Of a DNA stretch of 64,000 nucleotides, positions 56,038-64,000 are shown one piece after another. The position numbers and the translations under genes are program-made. Within the stretch, counting starts at the first letter, position 1. Each line of letters begins with the position of its first letter. The DNA comes from Ammoniphilus oxalaticus (GTDB lineage Bacteria; Bacillota; Bacilli; Aneurinibacillales; RAOX-1): contig NZ_MCHY01000006.1 of assembly GCF_003609605.1 (NCBI RefSeq), forward strand, positions 186,001-250,000, read 5' to 3'. Below the pieces are notes generated by a model. It was not told the DNA's origin, did not search any database, and saw only the letters and a program-made list of their open reading frames with translations.

Positions 56038-57174
56038 ATGAAAATTGGAATAACTTGTTACCCTACCGTGGGCGGCTCCGGCGTTATTGCGACTGAACTC
56101 GGCAAATTGTTGGCCGAACGGGGTCATGAAGTCCATTTCATTACGTCGGACATGCCTTTTCGACTCGGCAAATTTTATAAAAACATTTACTATCATGAAG
56201 TGGAAACGAGCAGCTATGATGTGTTTCGCTACCCGCCGTATGAATTGAGCTTGGCCAGCCGCATGGCGGAAGTGGCCCGAAATGAACAGTTAGACGTGCT
56301 GCATGTGCATTATGCGATACCGCATGCGATTAGCGCTTTTTTGGCGAAAGAAATGGTCGGCGAGCAACTCAAAATCGTGACAACGTTACATGGCACGGAC
56401 ATAACGGTGCTCGGGCACGATCGATCGCTCAGCGATATTATTCGATTTGGAATTGAGCGGAGCGATGTCGTTACCGCCGTTTCGCAAGACTTGATCGATA
56501 AGACCAAGCAAGTGTTAGGGATCGAGCAACCGATTGAAAAAGTATACAATTTTATCGACAAACGTGAATATTATCCGCGCGATGTGAGTGATTATCGTCA
56601 AGAATTAGCGCCTAGCGGAGAAAAGATTTTGATCCATGTGTCCAACTTTCGTCCAGTCAAAAGGGTGCTAGATGTGGTCCGTATTTTTCATCAAACGCTT
56701 CAACATATGCCAGCAAAATTGTTGTTTATCGGTGAGGGGCCTGATACCGCGGCGGCGCGCCAATTGGCGGTTGAACTAGGAGTGAGTGAACATGTTCGCT
56801 TTTTAGGTAAACAGGAAAAGCTTGCTTTTATGTACTCGCTTGCCGATCTGTTATTGTTGACCTCGGAAAAAGAAAGTTTCGGGCTTGTGGCGTTGGAGGC
56901 GATGGCTTGCGGGTTGCCGGTTGTGGGCACAACGGCGGGCGGGATTCCCGAAGTGGTGACCGATGGGGAAACGGGTTTTTTGCGACCGATCGGTGATGTC
57001 GAGGGGATGACGAAACAAGTCGTTCGCTTGTTAAGTGATCAAAAGCTGTACGATCGCTTTTCTAAAAATTCATTGGGACGCGCGTACCACGAGTTTTGTC
57101 AGGATCAAATTGCGAGCCAATACGAAGCGATTTATGAACGGATTTGCGCTCAGCCCGCCGCGAACACGCGCTAG
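56038..57174 (+). CDS. bshA: L-malate glycosyltransferase BshA
   Basis: BshA joins GlcNAc from UDP-GlcNAc to malate, the first step of bacillithiol synthesis. The 378-residue GT4-type protein has GITCYPTVGGSGVIATELGK at the start, the middle HVSNFRPVKRVLDVVR and the nucleotide-binding KESFGLVALEAMACGLPVVG. bshC is not in the window. Start ATG 56038 follows AAAGGGG. Confidence 0.97.
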   Translation: MKIGITCYPTVGGSGVIATELGKLLAERGHEVHFITSDMPFRLGKFYKNIYYHEVETSSYDVFRYPPYELSLASRMAEVARNEQLDVLHVHYAIPHAISAFLAKEMVGEQLKIVTTLHGTDITVLGHDRSLSDIIRFGIERSDVVTAVSQDLIDKTKQVLGIEQPIEKVYNFIDKREYYPRDVSDYRQELAPSGEKILIHVSNFRPVKRVLDVVRIFHQTLQHMPAKLLFIGEGPDTAAARQLAVELGVSEHVRFLGKQEKLAFMYSLADLLLLTSEKESFGLVALEAMACGLPVVGTTAGGIPEVVTDGETGFLRPIGDVEGMTKQVVRLLSDQKLYDRFSKNSLGRAYHEFCQDQIASQYEAIYERICAQPAANTR

Positions 57175-57186
57175 GGGGTTATCGAC

Positions 57187-58428
57187 ATGGAGCAAGCTGC
57201 TCGCGGATTGCTTGAATATCTTGAACAACACGGTCATACCGCCTACGAAGTAGGCGGTTGTGTGCGTGATCGGCTGCTTGGCTATCCAATCCAAGACATT
57301 GATATCGCGACCTCGGCTACCCCCGATCAAATGTTAGCGCTGTTTCCGCGAGCGATCCCGACTGGGATCAAACACGGTACAGTGACCGCGTTTTGGCAGG
57401 ATCATGCTTTTGAAGTGACGACGTTTCGAATCGACGGCTCATACAGTAACCATCGGCAGCCGGATCAAGTTCAGTTTGTCGACGACATCACGCTTGATCT
57501 AGCCCGGCGCGATTTCACGATCAACGCGATGGCTGTTAATCGGCGCGGTCAGTTGATCGATCCGTTTGGCGGACAGCAAGATTTGGAGCGCCGCTTGCTT
57601 CGATCGGTTGGCGATCCGCAACGACGTTTTTCGGAAGATGCGTTGCGGATTTTACGCGGGATCCGTTTTAGCGCCCGATTTGATCTGGAAATTGAACCGC
57701 AAACGTGGGCGGCAATGTTGGATTGCGCGCCCATGCTTACCGCCATTTCTCGCGAACGGATTCGCGATGAACTGGCGAAGATGGTCGGGGGAGTTCGCCC
57801 ACGACGCGCATTATCGCTCTTGGCGACGCCTGGTTTGTTGCCGTTTGACGAGTGGATCGCATTATTTGCATCCATCCCAATTGCAGCGTTGCCGTCAGGC
57901 TATTCAGTACTTTCCGAACGAGGGCGTTGGGTTGCGTTATGGTTACAGGCGGACTGGGAATTAGAGCGTTGTCGCCGACTGTTGCGTTCATGGCGATTTT
58001 CAAATCAGGAACAGCGGGACAAGCTTCATTTGCTGGCTGCGGTTCGGGCGCTGCCTAGGGCGACGACGGATGATCGCCAGGCAAAACGACTCTTGCTGTC
58101 TTACGGGCTTGCGTTAATGTTAGAAGCAGAACAGTTGACGCGTTGGCGAAGTTCACAAGTAGACTTTGCTGAAACTTCGCGTATTGAACAGCGTTGGCGT
58201 CGGTTGGATGCCCAAATCGAGATTCGCGAACCAAGGCAGCTCGCAATCGGTGGACAGGCATTGATCGATGTTTTTGGACGCGAAGCCGGCCCGTGGGTCG
58301 GGGAAACATTACATACGTTATTTGAACAGGTCGCGCTCAACGGACTCCCCAATCAGCGGGAACCCCTGTTGGCGGCGGCAAGAAAGGTTTGGAACGAACG
58401 TGAAGGAACAAATACTGAGATTATTTAA
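57187..58428 (+). CDS. cca: tRNA CCA-adding nucleotidyltransferase
   Basis: Cca repairs or adds the 3' CCA of tRNAs without a template. The 413-residue class II enzyme has the nucleotidyltransferase motif VGGCVRDRLLG then DIDIATSATP (Asp pair), RRDFTINAMA and the nucleotide-selecting EDALRILRGIRFSARF. TAGGGGG precedes ATG 57187. It overlaps birA by 29 nt. Confidence 0.97.
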   Translation: MEQAARGLLEYLEQHGHTAYEVGGCVRDRLLGYPIQDIDIATSATPDQMLALFPRAIPTGIKHGTVTAFWQDHAFEVTTFRIDGSYSNHRQPDQVQFVDDITLDLARRDFTINAMAVNRRGQLIDPFGGQQDLERRLLRSVGDPQRRFSEDALRILRGIRFSARFDLEIEPQTWAAMLDCAPMLTAISRERIRDELAKMVGGVRPRRALSLLATPGLLPFDEWIALFASIPIAALPSGYSVLSERGRWVALWLQADWELERCRRLLRSWRFSNQEQRDKLHLLAAVRALPRATTDDRQAKRLLLSYGLALMLEAEQLTRWRSSQVDFAETSRIEQRWRRLDAQIEIREPRQLAIGGQALIDVFGREAGPWVGETLHTLFEQVALNGLPNQREPLLAAARKVWNEREGTNTEII

Positions 58429-59368
58429 AGAAGCGAACGGTCAGTTTGTATCGGGGGAAGCGCTCAGCGAGGCGTTAGGTTGTTCGCGCACCGCAATTTG
58501 GAAGCATATAAGTGAGCTGCGGGCGCAAGGCTATCAGTTTGAGGCGGTTCGTCGCTCGGGTTATCGGCTGTTGGCTACCCCGGATATTCCGTATGCTGAA
58601 CAAGTCAAAGCGGGTCTCAACACACAGAGGTTAGGGTGTGAAACCCATTTTTTTGAAACCGTGGAATCGACGCAAACAGAGATCCACGCGTTAGCGCGAG
58701 CGGGAGCGCCCGAAGGAACGGTCGTTATTGCCGATGAACAAGTGAAGGGAAAAGGCCGATTGGGGCGTTCCTGGCACTCGCCGCCAGGCAGCGGGATTTG
58801 GATGAGCGTCTTATTGCGGCCCAAATTGGAGTTGCAACGCTGTCCCCAATTAACGCTTGTCGCCGCGGTCGCGATTGTCGAAACGATTCGCGAACAGACG
58901 GGTTTGCCGCTGATGATTAAATGGCCGAATGACCTGTTGTTAAACGGAAAAAAAGTGTGCGGGATTTTGACCGAATTGCGAGCAGAATCGGATTGCGTTG
59001 ATTATATTGCGCTTGGGATCGGGATTAATGTGAGCTCCGCTTCGTTTCCGTCAGAATTGGCGGATATCGCCACTTCGTTGAGCATCGAACAGCAAGGCCA
59101 AGCGCCGCTGCGGACCCCGTTGATCAAACGGTTATTGGAAAAATTGGAAGAACTCTATTTTTTATACGTTGAACAAGGTTTTTCTGCAATAAAACCGCGC
59201 TGGGAAGCGCATGCGTTGATGCTCGGTAAGCCGATTACTGCCCGTCGCGTCAACAGCGCGACACTCCAAGGGATCGCAATTGGAATCGACGAACAAGGAG
59301 CGTTACTCTTGCGGATGGAGGACGGCCGAACCGAACACATTTATTCCGCTGATATTGATATGGGTTGA
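58400..59368 (+). CDS. birA: Biotin-protein ligase and repressor BirA
   Basis: BirA attaches biotin to carboxylase subunits and represses biotin genes. The 322-residue protein has an N-terminal winged helix (SGEALSEALGCSRTAIWKHI) and the ligase domain with GKGRLGRSWHSPPGSG and KWPNDLLLNGKKVCGILTE. It starts at GTG 58400 (MKEQILRLFKEANG), with AGAAAGG upstream; the frame extends upstream to 58268 but that part belongs to cca. Confidence 0.96.
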   Translation: MKEQILRLFKEANGQFVSGEALSEALGCSRTAIWKHISELRAQGYQFEAVRRSGYRLLATPDIPYAEQVKAGLNTQRLGCETHFFETVESTQTEIHALARAGAPEGTVVIADEQVKGKGRLGRSWHSPPGSGIWMSVLLRPKLELQRCPQLTLVAAVAIVETIREQTGLPLMIKWPNDLLLNGKKVCGILTELRAESDCVDYIALGIGINVSSASFPSELADIATSLSIEQQGQAPLRTPLIKRLLEKLEELYFLYVEQGFSAIKPRWEAHALMLGKPITARRVNSATLQGIAIGIDEQGALLLRMEDGRTEHIYSADIDMG

Positions 59369-59392
59369 AACTTGCTTCAGTTCTGCTATACT
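59365..59392 (+). promoter_or_regulatory. Sigma-A promoter of the panBCD leader
   Basis: TTGAAA (59365-59370), a 16-nt spacer and TATACT (59387-59392) form a strong vegetative promoter, overlapping the birA stop. Transcription from here would give a leader of about 650 nt before panB. Confidence 0.75.
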
Positions 59393-59429
59393 AAAAGAAA
59401 TTGGCTATATCCGTACGGTAAGGGAATAG

Positions 59430-59524
59430 CACTAAATTCAGCAGTTGTGATTACTTTTTTAGCGGAGGACCCAATGCTCGTGTACTAAATTTAGTGAGGG
59501 CTCAACCCTCGTCTGAATTTAGTG
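59430..59524 (+). ncRNA. Candidate structured leader with alternative stems
   Basis: CACTAAATTCAG (59430-59441) is the exact complement of CTGAATTTAGTG (59513-59524). Between them lie a self-complementary ACTAAATTTAGT and a small hairpin GAGGG-CTCAA-CCCTC. The first arm can pair with either later element, so two exclusive folds are possible, as in a riboswitch. It does not match a riboswitch class known to me. Confidence 0.45.
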
Positions 59525-59530
59525 GCCTCC

Positions 59531-59836
59531 GGCGGATGTCACAGATTTTCAGGGGTAGCTTTTGAGCAAGCTCAAAAAATCTGGACCCATTTGCGCCTTT
59601 CGTCGAAATGGAGTGAAGTCCGCGGTAGGTTGTGTTGACTTTTAAAGTGGAGACCTAATGATGGGCGAATCCAACAGCCTTTCGGCGGATGTCACAGATT
59701 TTCAGGGGTATCTTTTGAGCGAGCTCAAAAATTCTGGATACCATTTGCGCCTTTCGTCGAAATGGAGTGAAGTCCGCGGTAGGTTGTGTTGACTTTTTAA
59801 AGTGGAGACCTATTGATGGGTGAATCCAATGGCCTT
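59531..59836. repeat. Two tandem copies of a 153-bp unit in the panBCD leader
   Basis: GGCGGATGTCACAG starts at 59531 and 59684, a period of 153 bp; a short degraded third start (GATGGATGTTACA) follows near 59838. Each unit can form nested hairpins: TTTTGAGC/GCTCAAAA, an outer GGGT/ACCC or GGTATC/GATACC stem, and CCATTT/AAATGG. The outer stem keeps its pairing in both copies although its bases differ. No coding frame is conserved. Confidence 0.85.
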
Positions 59837-59977
59837 CCGATGGATGTTACAACAATTTCATAAAGGCATTTTTTATGCACGCTTGTTTAGAAGAAAAAAA
59901 TCTGCTCTGAGCCATTACTGGACCGAGACAGAAGATTCCGTTTGCATAGCGCGGTACCCATCTGTGTCCAATTGTCC

Positions 59978-60012
59978 ACCTTTCGGATCAGTTTTTTCCG
60001 AAGGGTTTTTTT
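59978..60012 (+). terminator. Terminator-like hairpin just before panB
   Basis: ACCTTTCGG (59978-59986) pairs with CCGAAGGGT (59998-60006, one G-U) across an 11-nt loop, followed by TTTTTT. It ends 24 nt before the panB binding site, the position of an attenuator. Confidence 0.75.
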
Positions 60013-60045
60013 ATTGTCTGTTGCTCAGGAGAAATGGAGGACAAC

Positions 60046-60894
60046 ATGTCAAAAAAGAAGAAGTATACGACGGCTACTTTTCGTGAGATGAAAAAAGCGG
60101 GGGAGCCGATCGTCATGGTCACAGCTTATGATTACCCGACAGCGAAGTTAGCTGATGAAGCGGGGGCGGAGATGGTCCTTGTCGGCGATTCGCTGGGAAT
60201 GGTTGTGCTTGGATTTGATTCAACGATCCCGGTCACACTAGACGATATGATCCACCATACGAAAGCGGTCACACGGGCGACGAAAAATTCGTTTGTGGTG
60301 ACGGATTTGCCGTTTATGAGTTACCGCATCGGAACTGAGGAAACGCTGAAAAGCGCTGCGAGAGTGATGCAGGAAGGGTTGGCAAAAGCGGTCAAATTAG
60401 AAGGCGGCAGTGAGTTGTGTCCGATCATCGAACAGCTTGTCCAGGGTGGGATTCCTGTTGTCGGTCATATTGGGCTGACGCCGCAATCTGTTTTCCAGCT
60501 GGGTGGATACAAGGTGCAAGGCAAATCTGCTGAAGATGCCGCGAAGCTGCTTGAAGACGCGTTAGCGTTACAGGAAGCGGGTATTTGTTCGCTCGTTTTA
60601 GAATGCGTGCCGCATCAATTAGCGAGATTGATTTCGGAAAAGTTAGAGATCCCAACGATTGGGATCGGAGCGGGCCCTGATTGCGACGGACAGGTGCTTG
60701 TGTTCCATGACCTTGTTCAATACGCGAGCTCGATTCAACCGAAATTTGTGAAGCCGTATGCCGCTGTCGGCGATGATATTAAGCGGGCGTTTATGCAGTA
60801 TGCAAAAGAAGTAAAAACGCGTCAGTTTCCGACGCTTGAGCATAGTTTTACAATGAAGGATGAAACGATCCAACAATTGTACGGGGAGAATTAG
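60046..60894 (+). CDS. panB: Ketopantoate hydroxymethyltransferase
   Basis: PanB adds a hydroxymethyl group from methylene-tetrahydrofolate to ketoisovalerate. The 282-residue barrel has [30 protein letters not shown] (metal Asp), [30 protein letters not shown] and [18 protein letters not shown] 60046 has GGAGG 5 nt upstream; an ATG at 60034 is a less likely start. A long leader and a terminator-like hairpin precede it. Confidence 0.97.
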   Translation: MSKKKKYTTATFREMKKAGEPIVMVTAYDYPTAKLADEAGAEMVLVGDSLGMVVLGFDSTIPVTLDDMIHHTKAVTRATKNSFVVTDLPFMSYRIGTEETLKSAARVMQEGLAKAVKLEGGSELCPIIEQLVQGGIPVVGHIGLTPQSVFQLGGYKVQGKSAEDAAKLLEDALALQEAGICSLVLECVPHQLARLISEKLEIPTIGIGAGPDCDGQVLVFHDLVQYASSIQPKFVKPYAAVGDDIKRAFMQYAKEVKTRQFPTLEHSFTMKDETIQQLYGEN

Positions 60895-60899
60895 CAGCT

Positions 60900-61787
60900 A
60901 TGATAATAGTCGACACGATCCAACAATTGAGATCCACATTGGAGCCGTACCGCAAGCAAGGGCAGCGGGTTGCGCTCGTTCCGACAATGGGTTTTTTGCA
61001 TGAAGGTCATTTGAGTTTGGTCGATGAAGCGAAAGCGCGGGCCGAAATTGTTGTGATGAGCATTTTTGTTAATCCAACACAGTTTGGGCCTGGCGAAGAT
61101 TTTGAAAGTTATCCGCGTGACTTGGAAAAAGATCAAGCCCAAGCGATGCAACGCGGCGTTTCCATTTTGTTTGCTCCAAGCGCGAAAGAGATGTATCCCG
61201 CGCAGTCATTGACGACGGTTAGCGTGTCCGAGGTGACGGATCGTTTATGCGGGGCTTCTCGACCGGGTCATTTTGATGGTGTGGCGACGGTTGTGACCAA
61301 GCTATTTAACATCGTCCAGCCTGATTTTGCTTGCTTTGGCATGAAAGACGCTCAGCAACTGGCGGTTATTCAACGATTCGTCCAAGATTTAAATATGTCC
61401 GTTGAAATCATACCCTGTCCGATTGTCCGCGAGGCCGATGGTCTGGCGTTGAGTTCGCGCAATGTGTATTTAAACATGGAGGAACGCAGCCAAGCGGTTG
61501 TGTTGAATGAAGCGTTAACGTTGGCGGAACAAGCGCTCCAAACGGCGACAAACGGTGAGGCCGTGAAGGAGCAGGTACGGTCTTTGATCGAAACGAAACC
61601 GCTCGCTAAAATAGACTATGTTGAGTTGTTAACGTATCCATCCTTGGAACCGATCGAACAGCTGGAAACAGCGATGGATTGTATCGTCGCTCTTGCGGTC
61701 CGATTTGGAAAAACAAGATTAATTGATAATCGAATGATTACGATAAAAAGGGGAGAGCGGCATGTTTCGGACAATGATGAACGCTAA
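60900..61787 (+). CDS. panC: Pantothenate synthetase
   Basis: PanC ligates pantoate and beta-alanine with ATP. The 295-residue protein has [18 protein letters not shown] (HIGH-like), [36 protein letters not shown] and DAQQLAVI, then LSSRNVYL. It starts 5 bp after panB; its end overlaps panD by 26 nt. Confidence 0.98.
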   Translation: MIIVDTIQQLRSTLEPYRKQGQRVALVPTMGFLHEGHLSLVDEAKARAEIVVMSIFVNPTQFGPGEDFESYPRDLEKDQAQAMQRGVSILFAPSAKEMYPAQSLTTVSVSEVTDRLCGASRPGHFDGVATVVTKLFNIVQPDFACFGMKDAQQLAVIQRFVQDLNMSVEIIPCPIVREADGLALSSRNVYLNMEERSQAVVLNEALTLAEQALQTATNGEAVKEQVRSLIETKPLAKIDYVELLTYPSLEPIEQLETAMDCIVALAVRFGKTRLIDNRMITIKRGERHVSDNDER

Positions 61788-62145
61788 ACTTCACAGAGCT
61801 ACTGTAACCGAAGCGAATTTAAATTATGTTGGCAGTGTAACGATCGATGAGGACTTATTAAATGCTGTGGATATCCTTCCCAACGAGAAAGTCCAAATCG
61901 TGAACAATAACAATGGAGCTCGCCTTGAGACCTATGCAATTCCAGGTCCGCGCGGTTCGGGCACGATCTGTTTGAACGGAGCAGCAGCCCGCCTCGTGCA
62001 GCCTGGCGATAAAGTGATTATTATCTCCTACTGCCAAGTGAGCGATGAACGAGCGAAGAACCACCAGCCAAAAGTGGCAATTATGGATGATCAAAATAAC
62101 ATTGTGGAAATTATCGGTGAAGAAATCCACGCGACGATCTTGTAA
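61762..62145 (+). CDS. panD: Aspartate 1-decarboxylase
   Basis: PanD makes beta-alanine from aspartate, using a pyruvoyl group formed by self-cleavage. The 127-residue proenzyme begins [18 protein letters not shown]; the cleavage site is Gly24-Ser25 in [20 protein letters not shown] and [13 protein letters not shown] are typical. AAGGGGAG lies before ATG 61762, and alignment with B. subtilis PanD supports this start. Confidence 0.98.
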   Translation: MFRTMMNAKLHRATVTEANLNYVGSVTIDEDLLNAVDILPNEKVQIVNNNNGARLETYAIPGPRGSGTICLNGAAARLVQPGDKVIIISYCQVSDERAKNHQPKVAIMDDQNNIVEIIGEEIHATIL

Positions 62146-62154
62146 ACAATTTGT

Positions 62155-62186
62155 AAACAGTGTGACTTTCACACTGTTTTTTCTTT
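62155..62186 (+). terminator. Terminator of panBCD
   Basis: AAACAGTGTG pairs with CACACTGTTT across a 5-nt loop, followed by TTTCTTTT. Confidence 0.9.
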
Positions 62187-62253
62187 TGACGGGCATGTTT
62201 CCAGTGAGATTGGAAAATGATATAGGGAAACAAGATTAAAGGTGGTTTGGAAT

Positions 62254-63729
62254 ATGTTGGTCAAACACCTATTTGGTTCCTTGATGGAGCGCTTGGACGA
62301 AGTCGAAGAGCGGTGGGTTGCAGCTGAGTCGTCTGAGCAAAAACAAACACTGCGCAAAGAACTGTTTAAATTGCGACAGATGAGTGATGACATTTTAGAC
62401 AGCTGGTTAAGTTTTGAGGAACAATTAAGCGTATTCGATAAGCAGATGCAAACGGAGCAACTCGGAACAGACGATACGAAGGCGCTGGGAGCGGAAAAAG
62501 GACCGTTTAAAGAAATCCCTGACGATGTTGCCGATAAAATTTTACAAGAGATAAAAAATATGGCGGAGGAAAAACCGTCATCGAATATGGTGTCGTTTAT
62601 GTCTGGTGATGTGGCCCGCATGTTTCGAAAAGGACAAGGTTATTATAACTTATTGATGTATCCGCATGCGTCTGATCATTTTCGCGAAGTGCTTGAACAG
62701 GAGCCCGACCTGGATGTGGCTCGGATGTTTCTTGCTTTTAGCGAACTGATGAATGGCTCAATTGATGAGGCCGATCGTCATTTTTATTTGTTAAGCAAGA
62801 CGACCGATCAGTATGTGTTGCAAGCGACGGCGTTGAATGCCCAAGGCTGTATTATGGCTGCCCGACGAGAGTGGGAAAAAGCGGATCATTTTTTTGAGCA
62901 GGCGATCGCGTTGTATCCAAAATTGAAGGATCCCCATTTTAATCGGGCTCTCGTTTGGATGGAGCTGGGTCAATACAGCAAGGCCAAACCGATCTGGCTG
63001 CAGTTGGCCAAACAAGATCAAGAGGACTGGGAGGCGCTGATCCAACTCGCCCATTGTTATATTGCGGAGGGGGAAGAGGACAAGGCGAACTACACGTTGA
63101 CTCAGATTCGCAATACGGCGGATGATCGCGAAGCGCTAGTGGAGACAGCGAAAATATTTGAGCGTATGCGTCAATTTGGCAATGCGGCGCTGTGTTTTCA
63201 GATGGCGTTGCAAGAGGACCCGTATGATGCGGATGCTTGGCACGGCCTCGGATGGAATTTATGGCATGCTGATGGACAACCGCTTGGCGTTGATCACATT
63301 CAAAAAGCGATCGAGTTGGCTCCTGAGCACCCTGATTACCAATTTTCATACGGGTGGATCTTATACCATCAGCGGGCATATGAGGAGGCGGAGGACGTGT
63401 TTCGGACTTTATTGGACAAGGATCCAGGTTACACGTTGGCTTTAGCCGGCCTTGCTCAAGTGTTGACTAGTAAACAGCAGTGGGAAGAAGCGGAGGCTCT
63501 TTGTTACCAGATGATTGGCGAATCACATCCGCCGATTAAATCGCTCGGCTATTTTCAAGCGGGCAGAATGGCGATGGCGAGAGCGAATTATGAACGGGCT
63601 CAGCGTTATTTTTCAGAGTCAGTTCAGCTGGATCCCTCGATGAAAGACGGTAGACTGTGGCTTGGTTTAGCTCACTATTTAAACGGGGAACGGGATCGCG
63701 CCCGTGAAGTGTGGGAAGAACATTTTTAA
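62254..63729 (+). CDS. TPR-repeat protein, unknown role
   Basis: The 491-residue soluble protein has an N-terminal coiled-coil-like part (about 1-60) and ten or so tetratricopeptide units (ALNAQGCIMAARREWEKAD, HFNRALVWMELGQYSKAKP, SYGWILYHQRAYEEAEDVF, FQAGRMAMARANYERAQRYF). ATG 62254 follows AAAGGTGG by about 8 nt. In B. subtilis dinG follows panD; here this scaffold-type protein takes that place. No enzyme motif. Confidence 0.85.
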   Translation: MLVKHLFGSLMERLDEVEERWVAAESSEQKQTLRKELFKLRQMSDDILDSWLSFEEQLSVFDKQMQTEQLGTDDTKALGAEKGPFKEIPDDVADKILQEIKNMAEEKPSSNMVSFMSGDVARMFRKGQGYYNLLMYPHASDHFREVLEQEPDLDVARMFLAFSELMNGSIDEADRHFYLLSKTTDQYVLQATALNAQGCIMAARREWEKADHFFEQAIALYPKLKDPHFNRALVWMELGQYSKAKPIWLQLAKQDQEDWEALIQLAHCYIAEGEEDKANYTLTQIRNTADDREALVETAKIFERMRQFGNAALCFQMALQEDPYDADAWHGLGWNLWHADGQPLGVDHIQKAIELAPEHPDYQFSYGWILYHQRAYEEAEDVFRTLLDKDPGYTLALAGLAQVLTSKQQWEEAEALCYQMIGESHPPIKSLGYFQAGRMAMARANYERAQRYFSESVQLDPSMKDGRLWLGLAHYLNGERDRAREVWEEHF

Positions 63730-63803
63730 AATGGTGGAAAGTACTAACAGGGTCAGTTATGAAGTAGCAAATTAAAGAGGATTTTCTACATCGACTAATA
63801 CTT

Positions 63804-63831
63804 AAAAAGAGCAGCATTGCTGCTCTTTTGT
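63804..63831 (+). terminator. Terminator after the TPR gene
   Basis: AAAGAGCAGC pairs with GCTGCTCTTT across a 3-nt loop, then TGTTCG. The remaining 170 bp to the window end hold no supported gene. Confidence 0.85.
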
Positions 63832-64000
63832 TCGTTCCTTTTTTACAAGGAGATTATTGCCCTTATCACAATAGGATATATCCTGCTACTTAGTGGAATG
63901 GGTGAAGCATAAGAATGTGTATGAGAATCATGATTGCTCAGGTTCGTAAAATGTCAAAGCATAGAGCAGAGTTTAAGTTAAAGTTTAAATTAACATCCGA

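Noticed and set aside
59940-60012. T-box riboswitch before panB (GCGCGGTACCC near a terminator)
   Set aside because: The T-box sequence GGTGGNACCGCG is absent on the plus strand; the resemblance is only to the reverse complement of part of it.
59820-60086. 88-codon frame overlapping panB
   Set aside because: It lies in the leader and overlaps panB in another frame, with no binding site.
63921-64000. Frame open to the window end (MRIMIAQVRKMSKHRAEF...)
   Set aside because: No binding site, low-complexity end, and the stop is outside the window; support is insufficient.

Overview
The window is a chromosomal segment of an endospore-forming member of the Firmicutes, order Bacillales. Gene order follows the Bacillus subtilis block from yphA through der, gpsA, spoIVA, hbs, mtrAB, hepS/hepT, ndk, cheR, the aromatic supraoperon, ypiA/ypiB/ypiF, qcrABC, ypjA-D, dapB, mgsA, bshB1, bshA, cca and birA to panBCD. 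Sporulation genes (spoIVA, a SpoVIF-like gene, ypjB, three YjcZ-type miniproteins, a His/Cys-rich coat-like protein) support a spore former. It is probably not Bacillus sensu stricto: menG between hepS and hepT is replaced by mqnP-ubiX-mqnA, which points to menaquinone synthesis by the futalosine route. I cannot name the genus.

Layout. 1-0.9 kb: eight copies of a 110-bp tandem repeat. 1-8.3 kb: yfkD-like gene, yphA, der, plsY, gpsA, spoVIF and a coupled DUF2768-ferredoxin-yphF cluster. 8.5-13.7 kb: spoIVA, a second 110-bp array, the HU gene, ctaA (minus strand), folE and mtrB. 13.8-20.6 kb: prenyl and menaquinone operon, ndk, cheR. 20.8-33.2 kb: aroC-aroB-aroH, a TRAP-controlled trp leader, trpEDCFBA-hisC-tyrA-aroA. 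33.4-42.4 kb: an accessory block not found at this place in B. subtilis (two lipoproteins, three YjcZ-type genes, a two-component system beside htrA, a membrane protein coupled to a degenerate amidohydrolase, an ECF sigma/anti-sigma pair). 42.5-53.9 kb: ypiA, coat-like gene, a 52-bp repeat array, ypiB, ypiF, qcrABC, ypjA, ypjB, lipoprotein, a third array (111 bp), ypjC, ypjD. 54.1-63.7 kb: dapB, mgsA, bshB1, bshA, cca, birA, a roughly 650-nt structured leader, panBCD and a TPR protein.

How the genes work together. The aroC-to-aroA genes carry chorismate to tryptophan, tyrosine and phenylalanine precursors. MtrB (TRAP), encoded upstream, is the expected regulator: the trp leader carries eleven NAG triplets at about 5-nt spacing followed by an intrinsic terminator. 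Chorismate also feeds MqnA, and HepS/HepT make the prenyl tail that MqnP attaches. The resulting quinone would be oxidised by the QcrABC b6c complex, and CtaA makes heme A for the terminal oxidase. BshA and BshB1 make bacillithiol precursors; PanBCD make pantothenate.

The least explained signals are (1) a repeat family with 110-111 bp period at three intergenic places, sharing a hairpin-like core whose arms vary in a compensatory way, and (2) the long panBCD leader, with its own promoter, alternative stems, two 153-bp repeats and a terminator-like hairpin just before panB. All functions are read from the sequence alone; no database search was run.
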